This document shows positions 44,066 to 52,679 of a stretch of 64,000 bases of DNA, in pieces. The first letter of the stretch is position 1; every line of letters begins with the position of its first letter. Under the pieces are notes generated by a model. The model was not told where the DNA came from. It saw only the letters and a list, made by a program, of their open reading frames with translations, and did not search any database. The stretch is from Streptomyces albus subsp. albus. GTDB taxonomy: Bacteria; Actinomycetota; Actinomycetes; Streptomycetales; Streptomycetaceae. Position numbers and translations under genes: made by a program. The DNA is taken from NCBI RefSeq assembly GCF_000725885.1, contig NZ_JODR01000005.1:222345-286344 (forward strand), given 5' to 3'.

Positions 44066-45517
44066 ATGACGGACACCCCCGCACCCCCGGCTCCGCCGCC
44101 CGCTCACCGCGGCGGAGCGGGAACCGGCAGCACGAACACCCCGGAGACCGCCCACGCCGGCGAGGGGCATCCCGACGGCACCGCGCCGCCCTGGCGCCGG
44201 GTGCTGTGGGCGGCCATGCTCGGCAACGCCGTCGAGTGGTACGACAACGCCCTCTACGGCATCCTCGCCGTGGTCATGTCGCGCACCTTCTTCCCCGAGG
44301 GCGACGCGACCGTCGCCCTCATCTCCACCTACCTGGGCCTGATCCTCTCCTACGCGATCCGGCCCGTCGGCGGAACCCTGATGGGACGTGTGGCCGACCT
44401 GAAAGGGCACAAATTCGTCCTCACGGTCACCATCTCCCTGATGTCCGTGGGCACCGTGGCGATCGGCCTGCTGCCCGCCTACTCGGCCATCGGCATCGCC
44501 GCACCCCTGCTGCTGGCACTCTGCCGGCTCGTCCAGGGGCTCGGCGCCAGCGCCGAATACACGGTCGCCAGCAACTTCCTGCTCGAACACGGGCCACGGC
44601 ACCGGCGCAACTACCTGTCGGGCTGGAGCGTCGGCTCCACCTCGCTCGGCCCGCTGATCGCCTCCGTACTGGCCTACCTGCTGATCGTCACCCTGCCCGG
44701 TGCGGCCTTCGACGCCTGGGGCTGGCGCCTGCTGTTCCTCCTGGCAGCCCCGCTGTCCCTGGTCACCCTGTACATCCGCCGGCACACCACCGAGGCGCCC
44801 GAATACCGCCGCGCGCTGGAGGAGGCCCGCAACAGCGGGACCGAACAGGCACCCTTCACCGAGGCCGTACGCGGCCACTGGCGGGACATGCTGCGAGCCA
44901 TCGGCCTCGGCGCCGGCCAGCGCGTCGGCTCCTTCATGATCCAGAGCTATTTCGTCACCGCGCTGGTGCAGAACGGCATCGGCGAGGACCGGGCGCTGCT
45001 GGCCGCGATCCTCACCTACGTGGTGGGCGCCCCGGCGGCCGTCTGGGGCGGCAGGTGCGCCGACCGGTACGGCGGACGCCGGCTGCTCGTGTGGGGCTAC
45101 GGCGTCTTCGTCCTGTTCACCGTGCCGACGTTCCTGGCCATCGAATCCGGCTCGTTCGTCCTGGCCTTCCTCGCCGTCGTCGTCTTCACCGTCCTCAACA
45201 ACATCGTCGGCGCACCGCTGACCACGGCCTACGTGATGAGCTTCCCCGCACACGTGCGGGGCACCGCCGCCGCCCTCAACTACAACGTCGGCACCACACT
45301 GCTGGGCGGAACCGCACCCCTGCTGGCCACCTGGCTCGTCGGCAGGACCGGCACCGAGGTGTCCTTCGGCTGGTACATGGCCGCCGTCTGCCTGGTCTCC
45401 GCCCTGGTCGCCGCGTTCGCGCTGCCGAAATCCATCGACGAGGCCCGCGAAGCCGCCGGCCGGACACCGGGCGAGACCCGGCACCCCCGCCCTGCCACCG
45501 GAACGGAGAAGAAGTGA
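44066..45517 (+). CDS. MFS transporter, metabolite:H+ symporter (MHS) type
   Basis: A 483-residue major facilitator with twelve hydrophobic segments and the MHS signature region GNAVEWYDNALYGILAVVM, then RPVGGTLMGRVADLKGHK (loop 2-3 motif). The MHS subfamily takes up organic acids, betaines and amino acid derivatives. A hydrophilic N-terminal stretch of about 40 residues precedes the first helix. ATG 44066 has GAGGAGGT five bases upstream, the strongest ribosome site in this operon. It is the obvious importer for the compound degraded by the neighbouring FrlBD/Hyu/GGT enzymes. The GGT start overlaps its stop. Confidence 0.93.
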   Translation: MTDTPAPPAPPPAHRGGAGTGSTNTPETAHAGEGHPDGTAPPWRRVLWAAMLGNAVEWYDNALYGILAVVMSRTFFPEGDATVALISTYLGLILSYAIRPVGGTLMGRVADLKGHKFVLTVTISLMSVGTVAIGLLPAYSAIGIAAPLLLALCRLVQGLGASAEYTVASNFLLEHGPRHRRNYLSGWSVGSTSLGPLIASVLAYLLIVTLPGAAFDAWGWRLLFLLAAPLSLVTLYIRRHTTEAPEYRRALEEARNSGTEQAPFTEAVRGHWRDMLRAIGLGAGQRVGSFMIQSYFVTALVQNGIGEDRALLAAILTYVVGAPAAVWGGRCADRYGGRRLLVWGYGVFVLFTVPTFLAIESGSFVLAFLAVVVFTVLNNIVGAPLTTAYVMSFPAHVRGTAAALNYNVGTTLLGGTAPLLATWLVGRTGTEVSFGWYMAAVCLVSALVAAFALPKSIDEAREAAGRTPGETRHPRPATGTEKK

Positions 45518-47145
45518 GCACCCACCCACCGGCCTCCACGGCAAGCCCGGAGCCGGCCCCCGCCGCCCGCTACGGTCCCAAACCCCCTGTACGGGGCGGC
45601 AACGGCATGGTCGTCACCTCCCACCCGCTGGCCACCCGCGCGGCCCGCGACGTCCTGCGCGAGGGCGGCAACGCCACCGACGCGGCACTCACCGCCGCCG
45701 CCACCCAGCTGATCGTCGAACCGCACATGACCTCCCTGACCGGAGGGCTCAGCCTGCTGCACCGCAGCGCCGCCACCGGCGCCGTCCACTATCTGAACGG
45801 CAACGTCAACGCACCGCTCGCACCGCTGCCCGACTTCTCCGGCGCCGACCTCACCCGGGGCCGCGGCGTACCCGTCCCCGGCTGGTGGCCGGCCTTCGAG
45901 GAGGCCCGGCGGCGCTTCGGCACCCTCGGCCGGGCACGGCTGCTGGCCCCCGCGCTGTCCGCCGCGACCGATGGCTTCGAGGTCAACCCCTTCCTGTACG
46001 GCATCGCCTACGGCGAACAGGCCAACCTCGGCGCCTCCGAGCAGATGAGGGAGGTCTTCTTCGCCGACGGGCACCTGGCCGTACCCGGCCAGACCATCAC
46101 CCAGCCGCGGGCCGCCCGTACCCTGGAGCGGCTGCGCGACGAGGGCATGGACTACTACCTCGGCGACTTCGCCCGCGCGGTCGCCGCCACCGCCCGCGCG
46201 GACGGCGGAGTCCTGCACGAACGCGACTTCGCCGCCTACCGGGTCCTCGTCCAGGAGCCGGTGCGCGGCACCTACCGCGGCGCCGAGATCGTCGCCTCCC
46301 CGCCGCCCGACGACGGCGGCGTCCAGCTCATCTGCGCGCTCAACATGCTGGAGACCGTCGACCTGCCGCGGATGGGACCGCCCGCCGAGGACCCCGAGAC
46401 GCTGCGGCTGCTCATCCAGGCACACAACACCGCCTACTACGCACCGCCGCTGCGGCACGGTCTGGAGGAGGACCGCGAACGCCTGGAGGTGCTGCTGTCC
46501 AAGGAGTACGCCCGCACCCGCACAGCACTGCTGGCCACGGCGCCCACCGGAACGGCACCCACAGCCACGCCCACGCCCGGCACCATTCACATCAGCGTCG
46601 TCGACGCCGCCGGGGACACCGTCTCCCTCACGCACTCCCACATGTGCTCCGGCTTCGTCAACGGACTGTTCAGCGAGGGCTTCCAGCTCTCCGGCGGCGG
46701 TTCCTTCTTCCAGCGGGTGATGCCTCAGCCCGGCGACCGCGCCTGCGTCTACCTCGCGCCCAACCTGGTGCTGCGCGACGGCCGCCCCGTACTCGTCTCC
46801 GGCTCGCCCTCGGTCTCCCTGGTCGCCAACATCCTGCAGAACCTCGTCAACATCCTCGACTTCGGCATGACGATCGAACAGTCCGTACGCGCCCCCCGCT
46901 TCGGAGCCCGGCCCCACAGCCCGGACCGCGGCTGGCAGCCCGGCAACCTGCTGGAGGCCGGCTTCGGCGAACCCGTCCTCGAACGGATACGGGCCTGGGC
47001 CGGCCGGGAACGCCTGTGGACCCGCGTCGTCAACCCGTGGAACGCGCTGACCGGCAACTTCGAAGGCATCACCCTCGACCCGGCCACCGGCGAGGCACAG
47101 GCCTGCGCCGACCCCCGAAGGGTGGGTTCGGCGGAAGCAGCATGA
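45514..47145 (+). CDS. Gamma-glutamyltransferase-family protein (Ntn hydrolase)
   Basis: A 543-residue member of the GGT family (peptidase T3), which hydrolyses or transfers gamma-glutamyl groups after autocleavage before a Thr. Landmarks: GMVVTSHPLATRAARDVLREGGNATDAALTAA (shown as its parts GMVVTSHPLA and GGNATDAA), and the cleavage region PGTIHISVVD with Thr357 as predicted nucleophile. Typical GGTs have TTHxS; here Ile replaces the second Thr. No signal peptide is visible at the N-terminus (STHPPASTASPEPAPAAR), so it looks cytoplasmic, unlike most bacterial GGTs. GTG overlaps the transporter stop. Last recognised gene of the operon. A GGT-like protein with altered specificity (acylase, glutaryl or oxamate amidohydrolase) is possible. 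Confidence 0.9.
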   Translation: MSTHPPASTASPEPAPAARYGPKPPVRGGNGMVVTSHPLATRAARDVLREGGNATDAALTAAATQLIVEPHMTSLTGGLSLLHRSAATGAVHYLNGNVNAPLAPLPDFSGADLTRGRGVPVPGWWPAFEEARRRFGTLGRARLLAPALSAATDGFEVNPFLYGIAYGEQANLGASEQMREVFFADGHLAVPGQTITQPRAARTLERLRDEGMDYYLGDFARAVAATARADGGVLHERDFAAYRVLVQEPVRGTYRGAEIVASPPPDDGGVQLICALNMLETVDLPRMGPPAEDPETLRLLIQAHNTAYYAPPLRHGLEEDRERLEVLLSKEYARTRTALLATAPTGTAPTATPTPGTIHISVVDAAGDTVSLTHSHMCSGFVNGLFSEGFQLSGGGSFFQRVMPQPGDRACVYLAPNLVLRDGRPVLVSGSPSVSLVANILQNLVNILDFGMTIEQSVRAPRFGARPHSPDRGWQPGNLLEAGFGEPVLERIRAWAGRERLWTRVVNPWNALTGNFEGITLDPATGEAQACADPRRVGSAEAA

Positions 47146-47249
47146 GCGAGCGGCCGGCCGTGACGACGACAGTGCGGAACAGCGGCCGGCCACCGCGGAC
47201 GGTCGGCTCCGCAAGGACCACCTCGGCGCCCGGGGCCAGAAGGCGCTGG

Positions 47250-47969
47250 TCAGCGCCCGCCGAGGCTGCTGCCCCCGTCGACGTCGAGGACGTGGCCCGT
47301 GATGAACCCGGCGTCGTCGGACAGCAGGAAGGCGATGGCGGCGGCGACGTCCTCGGGCCTGCCCAGCCGTCCCAGCGGGATCGAGGCGAGCGCCTTGCGC
47401 TCGCCCTCGCTGCCGACCGGCCGCGCACGGCGGAACAGCTCGGTGGCGGTGGGGCCCGGCGAGACGGCGTTGGAGGTGATGCCGTCCGCTGCGAGTTCCA
47501 GCGCCCACGTACGGGTGCACCCCACCAGCGCACTCTTCGCCGCCGCGTACGCCGTGCGGTCCCTGGCGCCGTAGACCGCCCGCGAAGTGACGTTGACGAT
47601 CCGGCCGAAGCGCCGCGCACGCATGCCCGGCACGAGCGCCTGGACGATCTGCACCGACGCGCGCAGATTCAGGTCCACGACCTGTCCGAGAGTCGCCAGA
47701 TCGAGCTCCCCGATGGGCTGAGGCTGTGCGATGCCCGCGTTGTTGACGACGCGGCAGACAGGGCGCTCCCGGGTCACCTCCTCCAGCATGCGTGCGGTGT
47801 CCTCGACATCGGAGAGGTCGCACCGGACGAAGACGCCGGGGAACCCGTCGTCGGGCTCGCGCCGGGCCACCCCGACGACCTCGTACCCCGCCTTCGCGAG
47901 CCGCAGGGACGTCGCCAGGCCGATGCCCTTGCTGGCTCCCGTGACCAGTACGCGCTTCGTATCGCTCAT
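47250..47969 (-). CDS. SDR oxidoreductase, FabG-like
   Basis: A 239-residue classical short-chain dehydrogenase: TGASKGIG, NNAGIAQ, catalytic Ser in NVTSRAV, YAAAKSA, and the C-terminal HVLDVDGGSSLGG. ATG 47969 is chosen; AAGGAG lies 13 bases upstream, a little far. FabG-like proteins reduce 3-oxoacyl carriers, but many SDRs with this motif set act on sugars or secondary alcohols, so the substrate remains open. It is convergent with the GGT gene, with about 100 bp between them, and is not obviously part of that operon. Confidence 0.92.
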   Translation of the reverse strand: MSDTKRVLVTGASKGIGLATSLRLAKAGYEVVGVARREPDDGFPGVFVRCDLSDVEDTARMLEEVTRERPVCRVVNNAGIAQPQPIGELDLATLGQVVDLNLRASVQIVQALVPGMRARRFGRIVNVTSRAVYGARDRTAYAAAKSALVGCTRTWALELAADGITSNAVSPGPTATELFRRARPVGSEGERKALASIPLGRLGRPEDVAAAIAFLLSDDAGFITGHVLDVDGGSSLGGR

Positions 47970-48088
47970 GACGCTGCTGTCGCTCCTTCGGCCGCGGATC
48001 ACACCTCGTCAGAGCGTATGAGGGAGCGAACCGGCCCGGCCTCCGGGGCCCACCCGCGTGAACGTCGCGTCGGCTGCCGGGACGCCGG

Positions 48089-48460
48089 TCAGGCGGGTTC
48101 GAAGAACAACGGCTTGCTCAGCGTGGAACGCACCGGCGAGCACGCGATGCGCTCCGCGATCGCGGCCCGGTGCGCTTCGAGCGCCGGGTCGAGAAGGAGC
48201 TCGTAGCGGAACCGCGTTGCCGGCTCCTCGCGCTCCAGGTGCACCCGCACGCTCACACCCGCGTCGGTGACGCCCAGGTCGGCGAGTGCCATGCGCGCGG
48301 AGATCGTCATGCACGTGGCCAGCGACGCCTCCAGCAGTTCGTGCGGTCGCATCCCCGCCGAACCGCCGGCGCCTTCGTTGACCGTGTCGGCGAGACCCGC
48401 GTGACCGCCTGTCCTGTAGACGACCTGCCAGGGCTCCGTGAGCGCCGCAGCATCCACCAT
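48089..48460 (-). CDS. OsmC/Ohr-family protein
   Basis: A 123-residue OsmC-like peroxidase, which reduces organic hydroperoxides with two Cys residues. The first Cys is in PHELLEASLATCMTIS and the second in ACSPVRSTLSKPLF, where one Ser separates Cys from Pro (CPV is commoner). The protein is shorter than typical OsmC (about 140) by an N-terminal strand. The next genes around it are unrelated. Cytoplasmic stress protection is the likely role. Confidence 0.88.
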   Translation of the reverse strand: MVDAAALTEPWQVVYRTGGHAGLADTVNEGAGGSAGMRPHELLEASLATCMTISARMALADLGVTDAGVSVRVHLEREEPATRFRYELLLDPALEAHRAAIAERIACSPVRSTLSKPLFFEPA

Positions 48461-48636
48461 CGCCTTCGCCTCCCCGCGAGTACCGGACCGTCAGATCGTA
48501 CGCAGCGGACCACATCGCGAGAACACCGTTCCGCATACTGGGACGTCTGGTTTGTGTGAGTCACCGGCCCAGCGGGCTGCCGGCCCCTCTTCGGTGCCGC
48601 ATGAGAAAGCTGCGCACAGGGGGGCCACGGACCGCC

Positions 48637-49119
48637 TCAGCGCAGTCTCTTGGCCATCACCTGCTCCCTGGTGACACCGTCCGGGAGTAGTTTCCCGTCT
48701 TCCTCGCTCATGACGAACCCGTTCCGCCGGTACAGGGCGACGGCGGGCTCGTTCCCCGGGATCACGGCGAGCTTCAGCGTTGTGGAGCCGGCGCCCAGGG
48801 CCCACTCCGTGACCGCTTCGATTAGCCTGTCTCCTACACCTTCGCCCCGCGCCTCGGGGCTGACCCACAACGAGTGCAGTTCGCTCGTCTCACCGTCGTG
48901 TGAAACGCCCCTGACCATGCCGACAGGCAGGCGTCCTCGCAGCGCGACGACGTTGAAGGAACCGGGAACGGCCAGCCGCGCACGCCACTGCCGGCGCCCA
49001 GTCCTGTGCCAGTCGGCGAGCCGGGCTCTGAACGCGTGCGGGGCATCGGTCAGCGCGGCAAGGCGGACTTCCTGCCACAACGGCCAGTCCTCCGACGTGA
49101 CGATGCGCAAACTCACCAT
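48637..49119 (-). CDS. GNAT-family N-acetyltransferase
   Basis: A 160-residue GNAT protein. The acetyl-CoA binding motif A is LHSLWVSPEARGEGVGDRLIEAV, with the R-x-x-G-x-G pyrophosphate loop (ARGEGVG); motif B (AVALYRRNGFV) follows. Reads from ATG 49119. The substrate is not predictable. It lies 25 bp downstream of the HAD gene on the same strand and may be co-transcribed with it. Confidence 0.93.
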   Translation of the reverse strand: MVSLRIVTSEDWPLWQEVRLAALTDAPHAFRARLADWHRTGRRQWRARLAVPGSFNVVALRGRLPVGMVRGVSHDGETSELHSLWVSPEARGEGVGDRLIEAVTEWALGAGSTTLKLAVIPGNEPAVALYRRNGFVMSEEDGKLLPDGVTREQVMAKRLR

Positions 49120-49144
49120 GCGGTGGAGTGTGCCGCACGGCCGG

Positions 49145-49837
49145 TCACGGAATCAGGGCGGGGAGTTCGTCCAGGCGCTCGATGCGAGGGACCGTCGGTT
49201 CTCCGGGAGGTGCGGTGCCGTGGCGGTCGAGCCACACTCCGCGCAATCCGGCGGCGGTGGCGGCTTCGGCGTCCGTGCTCAACCGGTCTCCCACGTAGAC
49301 GACCTGGGCCGGGCGCAGCCGGTAAGCCGCACACGCGGCGTGGAAGACAGCGGGATCGGGCTTGGCGGCACCCACTTCGCTCGATGCGGTGACGTGCGGA
49401 AACCACTCGGCGAGCCCCACGCGGGCGAGTTTCCGGCGCTGCTGCTCGGCGTCCCCGTTGGTGACGACCCCCAGCACGAGCGGCTCCGACCTTTGGGCCA
49501 GCGACCTGAGTGCGGGCAGGACATCGGCGTAGGTGCGCCACTCGGCTTCGTACCGTTCCAGGTAGCGCGCGAACCAGGCATCTGCCCGCTCTTCCGGCCA
49601 CTGTCCCGCCCCGCACCGCTCCACGAGTCCTGTCACACGCAGTCGGCGCTGCTCCTGGAAGGTGATGGCACCTGCCAGACATCGGTCCATTGCCGACGCT
49701 TCGAGCTCCCGCCACCATCGGATGATCTGCGCCGGCCCCGTGCTCGCCGGCGGCCCGTGCGCGTGCACGGTGGCAACGACAGCGGCGTCGGACGCGGCAT
49801 CGTGGTCGAGCAGGGTGCCGTCCAGGTCGAACAGCAC
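49145..49837 (-). CDS. HAD-superfamily hydrolase
   Basis: A 230-residue haloacid dehalogenase-like phosphatase of subfamily IA. Motif I LFDLDGTLL, motif II in GVVTNG, motif III KPDPAVF, motif IV VYVGDRLSTDAEAA are all present, with an alpha-helical cap between I and II. The conservative GTG start (49837) leaves motif I at residue 2, which cuts off the first strand. Ten codons further up (49867) an ATT follows AGGAGGAGCC and would give MISDTSHGCEAVLFDLDGT; this is a better N-terminus for the family, so an ATT start is possible. Substrate unknown; pyrimidine-nucleotidase- or phosphoglycolate-type activities are common. Confidence 0.88.
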   Translation of the reverse strand: MLFDLDGTLLDHDAASDAAVVATVHAHGPPASTGPAQIIRWWRELEASAMDRCLAGAITFQEQRRLRVTGLVERCGAGQWPEERADAWFARYLERYEAEWRTYADVLPALRSLAQRSEPLVLGVVTNGDAEQQRRKLARVGLAEWFPHVTASSEVGAAKPDPAVFHAACAAYRLRPAQVVYVGDRLSTDAEAATAAGLRGVWLDRHGTAPPGEPTVPRIERLDELPALIP

Positions 49838-50061
49838 CGCCTCACAGCCGTGCGAGGTGTCGGAAATGGCTCCTCCTCATGGTCGCCGGCACCGCACCGG
49901 CCGAGACCACCATGGAGCGGTACCTCTGACAGCCCGCCCGGGCCGCCCCGGCGGACCGCGCTCCCGTCCTTGCCCTGCCCGGCCGGGACGCAAGATCAAC
50001 CCATGGGTCTTTCGGCGGGGGCCCGGGCACGTTGCCCTCGCGGGCCTCGTAGTCTTCAGAC

Positions 50062-50703
50062 ATGACCAAAAACCAGCCCCCGACTCCCCAGGAAGCCTTC
50101 GAGCTGCTGCTCGCCGGCAACCAGCGCTTCGTCGCCGGCACGCCGGACCATCCGAACCAGGACGCCGCACGCCGCGCCGAGATCGCACCGGGCCAGCGGC
50201 CGTTCGCCGTCCTGTTCGGGTGCTCCGACTCCCGGTTGGCCGCAGAGGTCATCTTCGACCGCGGCCTCGGCGACCTGTTCGTGGTGCGCACCGCGGGCCA
50301 CGTGGCCGGCTCGGAGGTGCTGGGCAGCATCGAGTACGGGGTGGAGGTGCTGGACTGCCCGCTGGTCGTGGTGCTCGGCCACGACTCGTGCGGCGCGGTG
50401 GGTGCCGCATGCGCCGCCCTGGAGGACGGCATGGCACCGGCCGGGTACGTCCGGGACGTCGTGGAGCGGGTGACGCCCAGCGTGCTCGCGGCGCGGGCCG
50501 CGGGCCGCCTGGAGCCCGACGAGATCCTGGCCGAGCACGTGAGCCAGACCGTCGACCTGCTGCTGGACCGCTCCCGGGCCCTCTCCGAGCGGGTCGAGAG
50601 CGGCAAGGCCGCCGTCGTGGGCCTGTGCTACCGCCTTGCCGACGGAAGCGCCCAGGTGGTGGCGGCCCGGGGCCTCGACGTCACCGCCGGCTCCGCAGCG
50701 TGA
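50062..50703 (+). CDS. Beta-class carbonic anhydrase
   Basis: A 213-residue beta-carbonic anhydrase, interconverting CO2 and bicarbonate. The zinc ligands are Cys54 (in FGCSDSR), His107 and Cys110 (in LGHDSCGA), and Asp56-Arg58 form the catalytic dyad. Length is normal. ATG is preceded by AGTCTTCAGAC without a strong ribosome site. It stands alone, ending at a strong terminator against the convergent Sua5 gene. Cytoplasmic, supplying bicarbonate for carboxylation. Confidence 0.95.
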   Translation: MTKNQPPTPQEAFELLLAGNQRFVAGTPDHPNQDAARRAEIAPGQRPFAVLFGCSDSRLAAEVIFDRGLGDLFVVRTAGHVAGSEVLGSIEYGVEVLDCPLVVVLGHDSCGAVGAACAALEDGMAPAGYVRDVVERVTPSVLAARAAGRLEPDEILAEHVSQTVDLLLDRSRALSERVESGKAAVVGLCYRLADGSAQVVAARGLDVTAGSAA

Positions 50704-50755
50704 CCGGAGCGCCGCCCGCCGCCGGACCGTGATCGGCGATCGCAGGCAGGCAGTC

Positions 50756-50789
50756 CCGTCCGGTGTCCGGCCCGCCGGGCACCGGACGG
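50756..50789. terminator. Hairpin terminator between carbonic anhydrase and Sua5 genes
   Basis: CCGTCCGGTG (50756-50765) pairs perfectly with CACCGGACGG (50780-50789); within the loop CCGGC and GCCGG can pair further. It stands between convergent genes, so it may terminate both. Confidence 0.75.
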
Positions 50790-50802
50790 TGTGCTGCTGC
50801 CC

Positions 50803-51786
50803 TCAGGCGGGCCGGGGGCCCGCGGCGCGGCGGAGCCGGTTGGCGATCGCCAGCCCCAGCCCCTCCTGCTCCGGCAGGGAGGCGACGATGAGGTCGCAGC
50901 CCTGCTGGTCGAGCTCGCGCAGGGCCCCGTACAGCCCGCGCGCGTAGGCGGCCATCGACTCGGGGACCGCCACCACGGCGTGGGCCCCGGCCGGGGCGTC
51001 GGTGAAGGAGGGGGGAAGGAGCACACCCACCCGGTGTCCCTCGGCCCGCGCCTGTTCGGCCTCGGCGACGACCCTTTCGGGCGCGACGAGGACGACTCGT
51101 GCACGCGGCGCGTAGTGCGAGGGGTGCTGGCCCGGCACCCGGACCGTGCTGGTGGCGGGGACCGCGACCGGGCTGCCCAGCACCGCCTCCAGGTCCTCGC
51201 GCGTCACCCCGCCGGGCCGCAGGATGCCGGGGGCGTCACCCGTGACGTCCACGATGGTCGACTCGACACCGACGTGGCAGGCACCGCCGTCCAGTACGAA
51301 GTCGACGGCGTCACCGAGCTCGGCGCGGACGTGGTCCGCCGTCGTGGGGCTGACCGAGCCGAAGCGGTTCGCCGACGGTGCCGTCACACCGCCGCCGAAG
51401 GCCGACAGCAGTTCGAGCGCCACAGGGTGGTCCGGCACGCGGACGGCCACCGTCTCCAGTCCGCCCGTCGCTTCCAGGGGCACCCGGGGACCGCGCCGCA
51501 GGACCAGCGTCAGCGGCCCCGGCCAGAAGCGTTCGGCCAGCAGGCGGGCGGTCTTGGGTACGTCCTCGACCCAGTCGTCCAACCGCTCCGCATCGCCGAT
51601 GTGGACGATCAGCGGGTGGGAGGGCGGGCGGCCCTTGACCTCGAAGATTCGCCTGACCGCGGCGGGGTCCTCGGCGTTGGCGCCCAGACCGTAGACGGTT
51701 TCGGTCGGGAGGGCCACCAGGCCACCGGCGCGCAGCACTCCGGCCGCCTTCTGGATGTCAGTGGTTCGTGCCATCACTCTGCCCAT
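50803..51786 (-). CDS. L-threonylcarbamoyladenylate synthase (Sua5/TsaC)
   Basis: A 327-residue Sua5-type enzyme that makes threonylcarbamoyl-AMP from Thr, bicarbonate and ATP for the t6A modification of tRNAs. The YrdC domain has LVALPTETVYGLGA and KGRPPSHPL, WPGPLTLVL, VAVRVPDHPVA and TAPSANRFG; the C-terminal Sua5 domain starts near RVPGQHPSHYAPRA. Streptomyces normally have the shorter YwlC/TsaC near prfA-atp, so this long form is probably a second copy. ATG 51774 is an alternative start. Its neighbour supplies bicarbonate, a TsaC substrate, but they are convergent, so the link may be chance. Confidence 0.93.
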   Translation of the reverse strand: MGRVMARTTDIQKAAGVLRAGGLVALPTETVYGLGANAEDPAAVRRIFEVKGRPPSHPLIVHIGDAERLDDWVEDVPKTARLLAERFWPGPLTLVLRRGPRVPLEATGGLETVAVRVPDHPVALELLSAFGGGVTAPSANRFGSVSPTTADHVRAELGDAVDFVLDGGACHVGVESTIVDVTGDAPGILRPGGVTREDLEAVLGSPVAVPATSTVRVPGQHPSHYAPRARVVLVAPERVVAEAEQARAEGHRVGVLLPPSFTDAPAGAHAVVAVPESMAAYARGLYGALRELDQQGCDLIVASLPEQEGLGLAIANRLRRAAGPRPA

Positions 51787-51885
51787 TCTCTCACTGCTCC
51801 GCTGCGGCCCGTCCCCTGCACCGGCAGCACCTCACCGGGGACGGCCACGGCCCCCTCGGGTGCGGTCGGACGGCGGGCGCCGGCG

Positions 51886-52440
51886 TCAGGTGGCCGGAAC
51901 GGCGGGGGTCTCGCGGCTCAGCGCCGCCCTGAGCCGACGAACCTCCTTGAGCAGCTGTGACGACCCCTTGCGCGCCGCCGGCTCGTCGATCTCTCGTGTC
52001 GCCCCGCGGGCCTCGGACCGCTCCGCGCAGTCGGCCGCGAGCGCGAGCAGGGCGCCGCCGAAGGGGCCGGGCCCTCCCGCCAGGAGCCCGGGCAGGGCGC
52101 CCGACAGCACCGCCCACACCGTGCCGCCGGCACCGCTACGCGCCGCCTCCCGCAATGCCGCCGCCACCCGCTTCGGCTTGAGCCGGCGCAGCCCCGCCGG
52201 CTCGGCGATGTCCCGGCCGAGCCCCGCCGCGTCGAGCTGTCCGCGGGCGGCCAGCACGAGCATCGCGTCCACCGCGGACGGCTGCTCCTCGAAGCGCCGC
52301 GCCCCGAGCCCGTACGCCACCAGCAGATCCGCTGACAGCAACGGAAAGGCCGCGAAAGGCCCGAGCGCGCACGCCCGGGAACCTGCCCGGCCCGGCAGGG
52401 CAGGAGCGGGAACGGTGCGCTCGGCCGCGTGGTCATGCGG
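51886..52440 (-). pseudogene. C-terminal remnant of a large protein (DUF6493-like)
   Basis: A minus-strand frame whose last ~170 residues look like a conserved C-terminal alpha-helical domain: FAAFPLLSADLLVAYGLGARRF, then LKPKRVAAALREAARSG, TVWAVLSGALPGLLAGG, LLALAADCAERSEARG and KGSSQLLKEVRRLRAALS. I recall this pattern from the C-terminus of large (about 900-residue) actinobacterial DUF6493 proteins, which is a memory-based assignment. The N-terminal several hundred residues are missing, and the open frame upstream (52441-52602) has no such similarity. It lies immediately left of the tap-tpg block and may mark a recombination boundary. Confidence 0.55.
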
Positions 52441-52679
52441 CCGAGCCGTGCCCGGAATCGTGCCGGCGGGTTCTGACCGGCTGGCACCGGCCCCTCGATC
52501 GGCTGAGACCGCGCCCCGGCAGCCTCCGGCGCAACTGCCCGAACGCTGCGGCCATGTGGAAGGCGCGGGAGAGTCCACAATGCCGGTACTGGGCGAACCC
52601 ACTGGTCAAATACGTCTCATACATGCATCTGCACTGCACATACAGCGCTAGTATGGCTCCCGACCCGGGGAGGCCAGAG

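Noticed and set aside
47142..47249. ATG at 47142 overlapping the GGT stop, as start of a further operon gene
   Set aside because: The frame resembles no family and soon runs opposite the convergent SDR gene; if a gene was there it is lost.
45280..47823. Minus-strand frame across the GGT gene and the SDR end
   Set aside because: Only the part in the SDR frame is coding; the rest is opposite GGT with no family similarity.
49842..50606. Minus-strand frame opposite carbonic anhydrase
   Set aside because: The + strand gene has all zinc ligands; the opposite frame has no motif.
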